Assembly: GCF_049651205.1 (NCBI RefSeq)
Contig: NZ_JBASBR010000007.1
Location: 434,001-498,000 of the forward strand
Origin: Castellaniella sp049651205
GTDB lineage: Bacteria > Pseudomonadota > Gammaproteobacteria > Burkholderiales > Burkholderiaceae_B
Reading direction: 5' to 3'
Length of the DNA stretch: 64,000 nt
Positions 51,163-58,906 of this stretch are shown one piece after another (position 1 is the first letter of the stretch; every line of letters starts with the position of its first letter). The notes beneath the pieces were generated by a model that was not told the DNA's origin, did no database searches, and saw only the letters and a program-made list of their open reading frames with translations. The translations under genes and the position numbers were made by a program.

Positions 51163-52503
51163 ATGAGTCTTCCTTCCGTCGAACAGTTTCTTTCACAACT
51201 ACAGGCGCGCGACCCTCACCAGCCAGAATTCATGCAGGCTGTCAAAGAGGTCATGCACAGTTTGTGGCCGTTCATCGAAAAAAATCCACGCTACGCCAGC
51301 CAGGCCTTGCTTGAACGCATCGTCGAACCCGAACGCGCCATTCAGTTCCGGATTTGCTGGATGGATGACACTGGTCACACCCGCGTCAATCGCGGCTTTC
51401 GTATTCAGCACAGCTCTGCCATCGGCCCCTACAAGGGTGGGATGCGGTTCCACCCTTCGGTCAACCTCTCCATCCTCAAGTTCCTGGCATTCGAGCAAAC
51501 CTTTAAAAATGCCCTCACCACTCTGCCCATGGGCAGCGGGAAAGGCGGATCCGACTTTGACCCCAAATGCAAGTCCGACGCCGAAGTGATGCGTTTTTGT
51601 CAGGCACTGATGATTGAACTCTATCGTCACCTGGGCCCTGATACCGATGTGCCGGCGGGCGACATCGGCGTGGGCGGCCGCGAAGTCGGGTTCATGGCCG
51701 GCATGATGAAAAAGCTCTCCAACCAAACCGGCAGCGTCTTCACCGGCAAGGGCCTGTCGTTTGGCGGCAGCCTGATTCGCCCCGAAGCCACCGGCTACGG
51801 TGTGGTGTACTTCGCCGAAGAAATGCTCAAGCACGTAGGCCAATCGCTCGAAGGCTATACAGTAGCCGTGTCGGGTTCTGGCAACGTGGCACAATACGCC
51901 ATCGAAAAATGCATGCAACTGGGCGCCCGTGTCATCACGGTGTCCGACTCCCACGGCTGCGTAGTGGATCCTGCTGGCTTCACCCCCGAAAAGCTCGCTG
52001 CCCTGATCAGACTCAAAAACGAGCAACGTGGCTGCATCGAAGAATACGCCAAACAATTTGGTCTCACCTACGAAGACGGCAAACGACCCTGGCATGTACC
52101 GGTCGACGTGGCCCTGCCCTGCGCGACCCAAAACGAGCTAGAGATCGATGACGCCCGCACCCTGATCGCCAATGGCGTGAAATGCGTGGCTGAAGGTGCC
52201 AACATGCCCTCATCCATCGAAGCGGCAGAAGCCTTCATCGCCGCAGGGGTGCTGTATGCGCCAGGCAAAGCCAGCAATGCAGGTGGCGTGGCCGTATCCG
52301 GCCTCGAGATGAGCCAAAACGCGCAACGGTTGCACTGGACCCGCGAGCAAGTGGACACCAAGCTGCACGACATCATGCGCGACATCCATCGCAACTGCGT
52401 GCACTATGGCACCGACAACGGTACAACCAATTACCTCAATGGCGCCAACATTGCCGGTTTCGTCAAAGTGGCCGACGCGATGCTCTGCCAAGGAGTGTAT
52501 TAA
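51163..52503 (+). CDS. gdhA: Glutamate dehydrogenase, NADP type
   Basis: This 446-residue enzyme assimilates ammonium into glutamate from 2-oxoglutarate, using NADPH. The substrate segment KGGMRFHPSVNLSILKFLAF near residue 90 is followed by LPMGSGKGGSDFDPKCKSDA (catalytic Lys region) near residue 124, and the dinucleotide fold is VAVSGSGNVAQYAIEK near residue 237. Length and the presence of the KGG/SDFDPK blocks match the hexameric NADP-specific GdhA. It lies 13 bases behind rho and ends with a strong terminator. Confidence 0.96.
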   Translation: MSLPSVEQFLSQLQARDPHQPEFMQAVKEVMHSLWPFIEKNPRYASQALLERIVEPERAIQFRICWMDDTGHTRVNRGFRIQHSSAIGPYKGGMRFHPSVNLSILKFLAFEQTFKNALTTLPMGSGKGGSDFDPKCKSDAEVMRFCQALMIELYRHLGPDTDVPAGDIGVGGREVGFMAGMMKKLSNQTGSVFTGKGLSFGGSLIRPEATGYGVVYFAEEMLKHVGQSLEGYTVAVSGSGNVAQYAIEKCMQLGARVITVSDSHGCVVDPAGFTPEKLAALIRLKNEQRGCIEEYAKQFGLTYEDGKRPWHVPVDVALPCATQNELEIDDARTLIANGVKCVAEGANMPSSIEAAEAFIAAGVLYAPGKASNAGGVAVSGLEMSQNAQRLHWTREQVDTKLHDIMRDIHRNCVHYGTDNGTTNYLNGANIAGFVKVADAMLCQGVY

Positions 52504-52533
52504 TGTATTTGCCACAGATGTCATTGCATCCGT

Positions 52534-52561
52534 GAAAAAAGCTCCCTCGGGAGCTTTTTTC
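52534..52561. terminator. Bidirectional terminator between gdhA and arginase genes
   Basis: GAAAAAAGCTCCC pairs with GGGAGCTTTTTTC around a two-base loop. A- and T-runs on both sides let it act for gdhA (plus) and for the arginase gene (minus), which end on either side. Confidence 0.88.
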
Positions 52562-52608
52562 TTTCTGGCACAGCCTTTTGATCGGGCTACCGGTGTTGCC
52601 CCAGACCA

Positions 52609-53532
52609 TCAGCGAGCCCCACGCACCAGCGTACTTTTGCCAAACAGACTTTCAACCATTTGCACCGCCACTTTGGCGGTGCTGTTGCACACATCCAGGG
52701 CCGGATTAAGCTCGACAATATCCAGCGAGCCCACCCGCCCGGTATCGGCCAGCATTTCCATGCACAGCTGGGCCTCACGCCAGGTGGGCCCACCCTGCAC
52801 CGTGGTGCCAACCCCCGGCGCATCGCGAGGATCCAGAAAATCCACATCAAAGCTGACATGGATATGTGCGTCGTCTGGCAAATCGGCCAAGGCCGCCTGC
52901 ATCACCGCCCGCATGCCCAGTTCGTCGATGGTGCGCATGTCGTAGACATCGAGCTTTTGTTCATGCACAAACAACCGCTCTTGATGATCCACGCTGCGGA
53001 TACCAATCATGCGCAAGTCTGCCACACCCAACGCAGCGCCACTGCCCCCCAGATTAACGAGGGCATCGGGGCCAAAACCGCATAGACAAGCTACGGGCAT
53101 GCCATGCACGTTACCGCTGGGCGTCAGTGTTGCCGTATTGAAATCGGTATGGGCATCCAGCCAGAACACGCGCAACGGACGCCCTTGTTGACGGCAATAC
53201 CGCGCAACCGCCCCGACAGACCCCACCCCCAGGCTGTGGTCACCGCCCAACATCAGGGGCAGCCGCTGGGCGCGCAATTGGATCGACACTGCATCAAACA
53301 GGGTTTGGTTCCATTGAACAACCTCAGGCAGATGACGATAGCCTTGCACGGGGGCCTGCCAGGGATTAACCGGGCCGGCCAGGTTACCGGTATCCAGCAC
53401 GTCCAGCCCCTGGCGGGACAATGCCCGGGCAAGGCCCGCCACGCGCAGGGCCTCCGGCCCCATCGAGGCGCCCCGCACCCCAGCCCCCACATCCGTGGGG
53501 ACACCAATCAAGGCAACTGTTTTTTTTGTCAT
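52609..53532 (-). CDS. rocF: Arginase
   Basis: This is a 307-residue binuclear manganese ureohydrolase converting arginine to ornithine and urea. The metal-binding blocks are all visible: LMLGGDHSLGVGSVGA near residue 100, FWLDAHTDFNTATLTPSGNV near 125, and HVSFDVDFLDPRDAPG near residue 230. The N-terminal TKKTVALIGVPTDVGAGVRG is characteristic of arginases. The ATG at 53532 is preferred to 53589. It is followed in the upstream direction by the ornithine cyclodeaminase gene, so the pair converts arginine to proline. Confidence 0.95.
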   Translation of the reverse strand: MTKKTVALIGVPTDVGAGVRGASMGPEALRVAGLARALSRQGLDVLDTGNLAGPVNPWQAPVQGYRHLPEVVQWNQTLFDAVSIQLRAQRLPLMLGGDHSLGVGSVGAVARYCRQQGRPLRVFWLDAHTDFNTATLTPSGNVHGMPVACLCGFGPDALVNLGGSGAALGVADLRMIGIRSVDHQERLFVHEQKLDVYDMRTIDELGMRAVMQAALADLPDDAHIHVSFDVDFLDPRDAPGVGTTVQGGPTWREAQLCMEMLADTGRVGSLDIVELNPALDVCNSTAKVAVQMVESLFGKSTLVRGAR

Positions 53533-53595
53533 GGCCTGTCCTTTTGTGCGTGCCGCCACGCGACGCACTGCGACATAAAACACCTGCAACGCAGT

Positions 53596-54681
53596 TTAAA
53601 CATACTGCGTGTCCTGGCGCGAGCGCGTGGTTTTCTGTCCAACGCCCGTGGCACCATCCGCCGCACCCAGGCGCCGCATCGCACCAAACAGATTTTTAGG
53701 ATCACCCTCGGGGACAAGCTCCAGTGCCTGGCCAATGTGCAGCGCACGTGATTGATCCCAAAGAAAACGCAGGGCAGAAAAATCCTCAAGTGCAAACCCT
53801 ACTGAATCAAACACGGTGATTTCGTCGTTGGCCTGGCGGCCTGGCCGATGGCCAGCCAGGACTTCCCAGAGGGGAATCACGCCATAATCAGCAGGCATCT
53901 GCTGGATTTCACCCTCGATACGGGACTGCGGTTCAAACTCGATAAAGGTGCTGGCCCCCTGGAGAATATCGGGGTGAAGCTCTGTCTTACCCGGACAATC
54001 GCCGCCCACGGCATTCAGGTGCACGCCCGGACGTACCATCCCGGGGGTCAGAATCAGGGCATTGGTCTTATCCGCCGTAACCGTGGTGATGATGTCGGCT
54101 CTGGCGGTGGCCTGGGCCACGCTGGTGGCCAGATGCACCTCCAGGCCCGGACAAACCGATAGGTTCTTGATCAGCTTCTGGCTGGCGCGCGGGTCTATGT
54201 CGTAGACAAATAACGTGTCGATACCCAGCATATGGTGAAACGCCAGCGCCTGAAACTCGCTTTGCGCGCCGTTGCCGATCAGGGCCATGGTGTGCGCCCC
54301 CGGGCGCGCCAATACGCGCGCCGCCACCACCGAGGTGGCGGCAGTACGCAAAGCCGTGGTTAAGGTCAGTTCACTCAGCAGCAACGGCATGCCCGTGCTG
54401 ACGTCCGCCAAGGCGCCAAAAGCCATCACGGTGGGCAAGCCCTGGCGTGGGTTGGCGGGGTGTCCGTTGACGAACTTAAATGAATAGCGTTCAGTGTCTG
54501 TGGTGGGCATGAGTTCGATCACGCCAACCGCCGAATGGCTGGACAACCGTGGCGTTTTTTCGAACGACTCCCAACGTAGAAAATCATCCTGAACATATTG
54601 GGCCAAGACCGCCAGGGCCTTGGCAATCCCCATGCGGTTGACCAGCATGGCGACATCGGTGGTGGTCAGCATCCATGTCAT
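53596..54681 (-). CDS. Ornithine cyclodeaminase
   Basis: This 361-residue NAD-dependent enzyme of the OCD/mu-crystallin family turns ornithine into proline plus ammonia. The ornithine-binding region has YSFKFVNGHPANPRQGLPTV near residues 67-86, the NAD fold has HTMALIGNGAQSEFQALA near residue 130, and the C-terminal signature is VFDSVGFALEDFSALRF near residue 295. The length is typical of the OCD subtype. It is the first gene of the two-gene unit and lies opposite lrp with a 155-base AT-rich divergent region. Confidence 0.92.
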   Translation of the reverse strand: MTWMLTTTDVAMLVNRMGIAKALAVLAQYVQDDFLRWESFEKTPRLSSHSAVGVIELMPTTDTERYSFKFVNGHPANPRQGLPTVMAFGALADVSTGMPLLLSELTLTTALRTAATSVVAARVLARPGAHTMALIGNGAQSEFQALAFHHMLGIDTLFVYDIDPRASQKLIKNLSVCPGLEVHLATSVAQATARADIITTVTADKTNALILTPGMVRPGVHLNAVGGDCPGKTELHPDILQGASTFIEFEPQSRIEGEIQQMPADYGVIPLWEVLAGHRPGRQANDEITVFDSVGFALEDFSALRFLWDQSRALHIGQALELVPEGDPKNLFGAMRRLGAADGATGVGQKTTRSRQDTQYV

Positions 54682-54836
54682 GGTGTGTCTCCTGATGAAC
54701 TATAACGATCCTGTCTAGACTGTCTTTATTATTCTCAATCGTCTGATCAATTCATAGTGTCAAAAATCAATAATAATGGCTAATATTTTGTACAATTTAC
54801 ACATCCAGATTAGCGAAACATCAGGAAACCGTCCAT

Positions 54837-55262
54837 ATGGATTCTCTCGACCACGAAATTCTTGCCTACCTGCGCGCCGATGCCCGCATCTCTGCCGCCA
54901 CTCTGGCTAAAAAACTCAAGGTATCGCGCGGCACGGTCTGCAACCGCATCAAACGCATGGAAAGCAACCACCAGATCCTGGGCTACACCGTCAGGGTGCA
55001 GGCCGAACCCCAGGGGCAGGAAGTCACCGCCTGGATGAGCATCGCCATCGAGGGCCACGAAACTTCCCGCATCGTGCATGCGCTATCGGGCGAGCCCGCC
55101 GTATGGGCATTGCATGACACCAATGGCCGCTGGGATATGCTGGCCGAGTTACGCGTCAGTAATTTTGCCCATTTGTCAGATGCGCTGGAGCGCATCCGCC
55201 TGATCAAGGGGATTTCGGCGACGGAGACGAGCCTGCATCTGAAGACTGTGCAGTTGCGTTGA
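54837..55262 (+). CDS. Lrp/AsnC family transcriptional regulator
   Basis: This 141-residue regulator has an N-terminal helix-turn-helix (LDHEILAYLRADARISAATL, then LKVSRGTVCNRIKRMESNHQ) and a C-terminal RAM ligand domain (YTVRVQAEPQGQEVTAWMSI). It is divergent from the ornithine cyclodeaminase-arginase pair, which it probably controls in response to an amino acid such as arginine or ornithine. The 155 bases between the genes are AT-rich and include TGTCTAGACTGTC-like short dyads. Its last 59 bases overlap the 3' end of yhdP on the other strand. Confidence 0.9.
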   Translation: MDSLDHEILAYLRADARISAATLAKKLKVSRGTVCNRIKRMESNHQILGYTVRVQAEPQGQEVTAWMSIAIEGHETSRIVHALSGEPAVWALHDTNGRWDMLAELRVSNFAHLSDALERIRLIKGISATETSLHLKTVQLR

Positions 55263-58200
55263 CAGGCGTTTCTTTAATAACAAGATCATCCCAGGTACCC
55301 GTGACGTGATAGCGCACGGTCATGGCTTTGGCCAGCGGAGCCTTAAGCAGCCATTGCGTAATAAACGCCCCCAGCCCCACCAAGGGGTTGATGGCAATCC
55401 CCGCCGCCAGGGCAGCACCACTGACATCCAGGTTGGGCACCACAACGGCTTGAAGATCAAGCGACTCGTTGATGATGTTGGTATGGCCATCCAGCAAGGC
55501 AGTACCGACAGGCCCTATCACCTTGTAATCCTGTATCCGGGCCACCCCACCGTCCAGGCGCAGCGTGCCGCGCAGACTGTCGAACGGAAAGCCATCCTTG
55601 GGCAAGCCGGTAAGCCCCTGATCCAGTCGGTTCAGGCGCATGATCGATTGCAAGGATAAAAGCTCCAGCAACTTGGCTGATTTGGAGCCGACGCTGAGCA
55701 AACGGCCCTTATCGAGGGACACCTGAACAACCCCTTGCAGGTCGGCCTTGTCCTTGCGCCAGGGCAAGTTGCGCCAGAAGAACTGGCCGTCCAGGGTTCC
55801 CTGCCCACCCGCCAGCAAGCCAGTCCAGCCAGCGGCATCAAGCCAGGCGCCCAAATCCTGCGTTTTTACCAAAGCCTTCAGGTGCAGACCCCGATCGGCA
55901 CCACGCAAGCGCCACATGCCGGTGCCCTTGAGTTGTGCGTTCTTATTGCCAATCTGCAAGCGCTTCAGGCGCCAGGCCTTGCCTGCTTCCTCGCGCACAC
56001 CATCCATCTGCAGCGCACCAAGGCTGCGACCATACAGCAAGAAATCGTCCGCCTGCAAAACCAGCCCCGGGATTTCGAGATTATCGTCCAGCGGCTGGTC
56101 TTCCGTGTCTTGCACATCCGGCAGCAACGAGCTTTTGTCACGGGCATCATCGCCAAGGCTCAGGCGCGCAAACCGGGCAGACACGGCACCCTGTACGCGG
56201 CCATCGAGTTCACGCCATTTAACTGTGCCCACGGTTTGTTTAGAGCGCAGGTTCGTCGACCACTGGTCTTCGGGCGTGCGCGTGACACGCAAGACAGCCT
56301 GATCCAGGCGTGTGGAAAAAAGCCGCAGCTGTTCTGCCTGAACGGCCAAAAGGGAGAGGTCGGGCCACAAGGGTCTGGGCCCGGCATGTACCGTTGAATG
56401 GCCACGGCGGGGAATAGAAAACTCATCGACGATACGATTCCAGAGATCGAGATCCAGCAAAGGATGTTTGAAGGCAATGCGCAATCCCGGCATCTGGTCA
56501 TCTGCGGCTTCTCCAACGCCCACCAACACCTGCTGGAAATACGGACCCTGGCGTTGTTTGCGCCGGTGCCGCATCTGTACCCGCACCGCATCACCCAGGC
56601 GCACCTCGAGCATATCGTCTTGGGGGTCGGCATCTGTCCAGCGCACATGCAGGCTGCGGGGCTGCGCGGCAGGTTTGGCCAACGGGGCTGGAAAATCAAG
56701 CGCCAGACCCTGGGTATCAGAATCCAGCTGCAGGGTGTAGTCGCTTTTTTCGCGGCGCAATTGCGCACGATATGCCAGCTTGCCAGATAGCCGCTGCATA
56801 CCGGGCACACCCACAAATTCTGCCAGGGCGCTGGCGGTCATGTGCCCCTGGAAACGCAAGCCATCCTGGGCTTCGTGGCCGCCTTGCAAGGTACCTTGTA
56901 CTGTCAGGGCGCCCCCCAGCAGCCGGCCTTTCAGCGGCTGGGCCAATTGCACACCGTGCTCGTTGAAGTGGATCTGGCCTGACAGATGCTCGAATACCGG
57001 CGCCTGTGGCAAAAACTGCAAGCTGGCCTGATCGACATCGATACGCCCCTGCACCTGACTGTCATCGACATGCAGCAGCGGTATTTTCAGGGACAAGGGC
57101 ATTTTCCACTCGCCAGTGGCGGTGGCCTCGTCAAAGACCTCATCCAGCATCCTGGACAATGGCGAATGCTGAATCAGATCCATATAGACGTCGCCATCCG
57201 CTTCGGTGTGTCCAGAAACAGTGAGTGTGGCATCGTGTTCGAGATTCGGAATCCGGGCTCGCAGGCCGCTCAGATGGATGGTTTTGTCTGGCTCCGGCTG
57301 CATCGTGGCCGTACTTGCCTGGAGCTGCAGATCCATGCGCCGAAGATCCACGGCGCCCTCTGCCAGATGCAACAAAGGCCAGGCATGATCTTTGGGCGCG
57401 TCCGGCACAAACTCGATCTGGGCACCCTGAAAATTGCCCGCCACCTGAAAATCCCCTGCATCGGGTTGGTCGCCAAAGGGAAACCGGGAGAGATCGCCTT
57501 TCAGCAGCCAGTGCCCTTGCTTGAGCACGCCAGCCTGCAAGCCCCGAGCCAGCCAGGTGCGAGCATCTTCATTGACTTCACGCGGCAAATACCGGTGAAT
57601 CGCATTGAGCTTGGCCTGCTGGATGGTGCCCGTGAAATCTGCCAGGCCGGCCAATCCCTGCTGCGCCCAGCTGCCTGCCGCCTGCATGGTGATGTCGTTG
57701 TTTTGCCAGTTGAGCTGATCGATCTGAACCGACCAGGCAGTGTCGTGGCGCACAGAGCCGCGGGCCGCCAATACGCCCAGGGCAAGCGGTACATCAAACC
57801 AGTCGGGTTGAACCAGATAGGTACCCTGCGAACGGACATCAAAGGCCAGGCCTGCCGGCCCAGCGTTTTGCCCACGTGAGAGCGCCTGCCACTGGCCAAG
57901 GTGGCCTTGCAACCAGGCCTGGGCCTGGGGCACGTTGAAGGTATCCCGAGCACCCGCCTGCCAGCGGAACCCCTGCACGCCCAGCAGCGCCGTCACACGC
58001 GGACCACCGGGGGCAGACTGCACCCAGATTTGCGCATCCATTTGCCCCTGCTGCATGGCCGCGGGGATCTCAAGCCACTGGCGCCAGCGATCTACCGAAA
58101 CACCGGATAATTGCAGCCATGACCGCCATTTCGACCCCACATGTCCCTGGACAAGGGCCTGCACTTCGGCCAGTTGAGCTCGAAGGGCCAATTGACCCTC

Positions 58201-58836
58201 ACCGACTTCAGGCGCTTTGGCCGACAGCGAAATCCCCAGGCCACCTTCTTGTTGGCGCAGCAGTGCATGCACGCCAGAGAGGTGAAGATCAGGTGCTGCA
58301 CGCAGTTGGTCGCGCCAAGTGATGCCCAGATCGCGAAACTCGATCAGCGGTTGCGCCAACACCCAGCCTAGCCAGGTGGGTACCTGGCCGGTTTGCCCGG
58401 TAGAATCAAGCGAAAAAGACTGGCCAAGCACCTGCAGCTGGCCGGCGTGCGTGCGTGCAACGTCAAGATTCATGCCTTGCACCAGAAGCCGCAGGGCACC
58501 CGCATGCCCGGGCAGCAGCGCTGTCCAATCCAGCTGCGCATCCACGCGGGGCACGGACATCAGCAGGCGTCCGTCTTGCGCCAGAATCTGGATATCGCGC
58601 AAATTGAACTGAGGGCGCCAGCCCTGCCAGGAGATCTGGACGGAGCCCAGCGTGACGGTTTCGCCCAGCATATGCGACAACTGCTGGGCAATTTGCGGGC
58701 GCCAGTTATCGACGTGGGGCGCTATCCAGTAGCGGCCCGCCAGAAGCAACAAGCCCAGCACAAAGTACAAACCAACCAGCAGCGTGATCAGCCATCGGTG
58801 GGTATGCCAGGTAAGCTTTGATATGAATTGGCGCAT
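55204..58836 (-). CDS. yhdP: YhdP family AsmA-like envelope protein (DUF3971)
   Basis: This is a 1,210-residue protein with a single N-terminal membrane helix (RWLITLLVGLYFVLGLLLLA) and a long beta-rich periplasmic body, ending in the AsmA-like C-domain (GTLRLDGGVARIQDYKVIGP near 1110, VVPNLDVSGAALAAGIAI near residue 1150). YhdP-like proteins form bridge structures that carry phospholipids from inner to outer membrane. The length matches the family (about 1,200-1,300). Its 3' end overlaps that of lrp by 59 bases in the opposite strand, and glnE diverges 70 bases from its start. Confidence 0.92.
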   Translation of the reverse strand: MRQFISKLTWHTHRWLITLLVGLYFVLGLLLLAGRYWIAPHVDNWRPQIAQQLSHMLGETVTLGSVQISWQGWRPQFNLRDIQILAQDGRLLMSVPRVDAQLDWTALLPGHAGALRLLVQGMNLDVARTHAGQLQVLGQSFSLDSTGQTGQVPTWLGWVLAQPLIEFRDLGITWRDQLRAAPDLHLSGVHALLRQQEGGLGISLSAKAPEVGEGQLALRAQLAEVQALVQGHVGSKWRSWLQLSGVSVDRWRQWLEIPAAMQQGQMDAQIWVQSAPGGPRVTALLGVQGFRWQAGARDTFNVPQAQAWLQGHLGQWQALSRGQNAGPAGLAFDVRSQGTYLVQPDWFDVPLALGVLAARGSVRHDTAWSVQIDQLNWQNNDITMQAAGSWAQQGLAGLADFTGTIQQAKLNAIHRYLPREVNEDARTWLARGLQAGVLKQGHWLLKGDLSRFPFGDQPDAGDFQVAGNFQGAQIEFVPDAPKDHAWPLLHLAEGAVDLRRMDLQLQASTATMQPEPDKTIHLSGLRARIPNLEHDATLTVSGHTEADGDVYMDLIQHSPLSRMLDEVFDEATATGEWKMPLSLKIPLLHVDDSQVQGRIDVDQASLQFLPQAPVFEHLSGQIHFNEHGVQLAQPLKGRLLGGALTVQGTLQGGHEAQDGLRFQGHMTASALAEFVGVPGMQRLSGKLAYRAQLRREKSDYTLQLDSDTQGLALDFPAPLAKPAAQPRSLHVRWTDADPQDDMLEVRLGDAVRVQMRHRRKQRQGPYFQQVLVGVGEAADDQMPGLRIAFKHPLLDLDLWNRIVDEFSIPRRGHSTVHAGPRPLWPDLSLLAVQAEQLRLFSTRLDQAVLRVTRTPEDQWSTNLRSKQTVGTVKWRELDGRVQGAVSARFARLSLGDDARDKSSLLPDVQDTEDQPLDDNLEIPGLVLQADDFLLYGRSLGALQMDGVREEAGKAWRLKRLQIGNKNAQLKGTGMWRLRGADRGLHLKALVKTQDLGAWLDAAGWTGLLAGGQGTLDGQFFWRNLPWRKDKADLQGVVQVSLDKGRLLSVGSKSAKLLELLSLQSIMRLNRLDQGLTGLPKDGFPFDSLRGTLRLDGGVARIQDYKVIGPVGTALLDGHTNIINESLDLQAVVVPNLDVSGAALAAGIAINPLVGLGAFITQWLLKAPLAKAMTVRYHVTGTWDDLVIKETPVNATAQSSDAGSSPSPKSP

Positions 58837-58906
58837 GCCAGATTTTGCAGTATGTTAAAGCCCCCTGTGGGCCTGGCCCTGTCAGGGCCCGCCCACCCAA
58901 ACCGCG

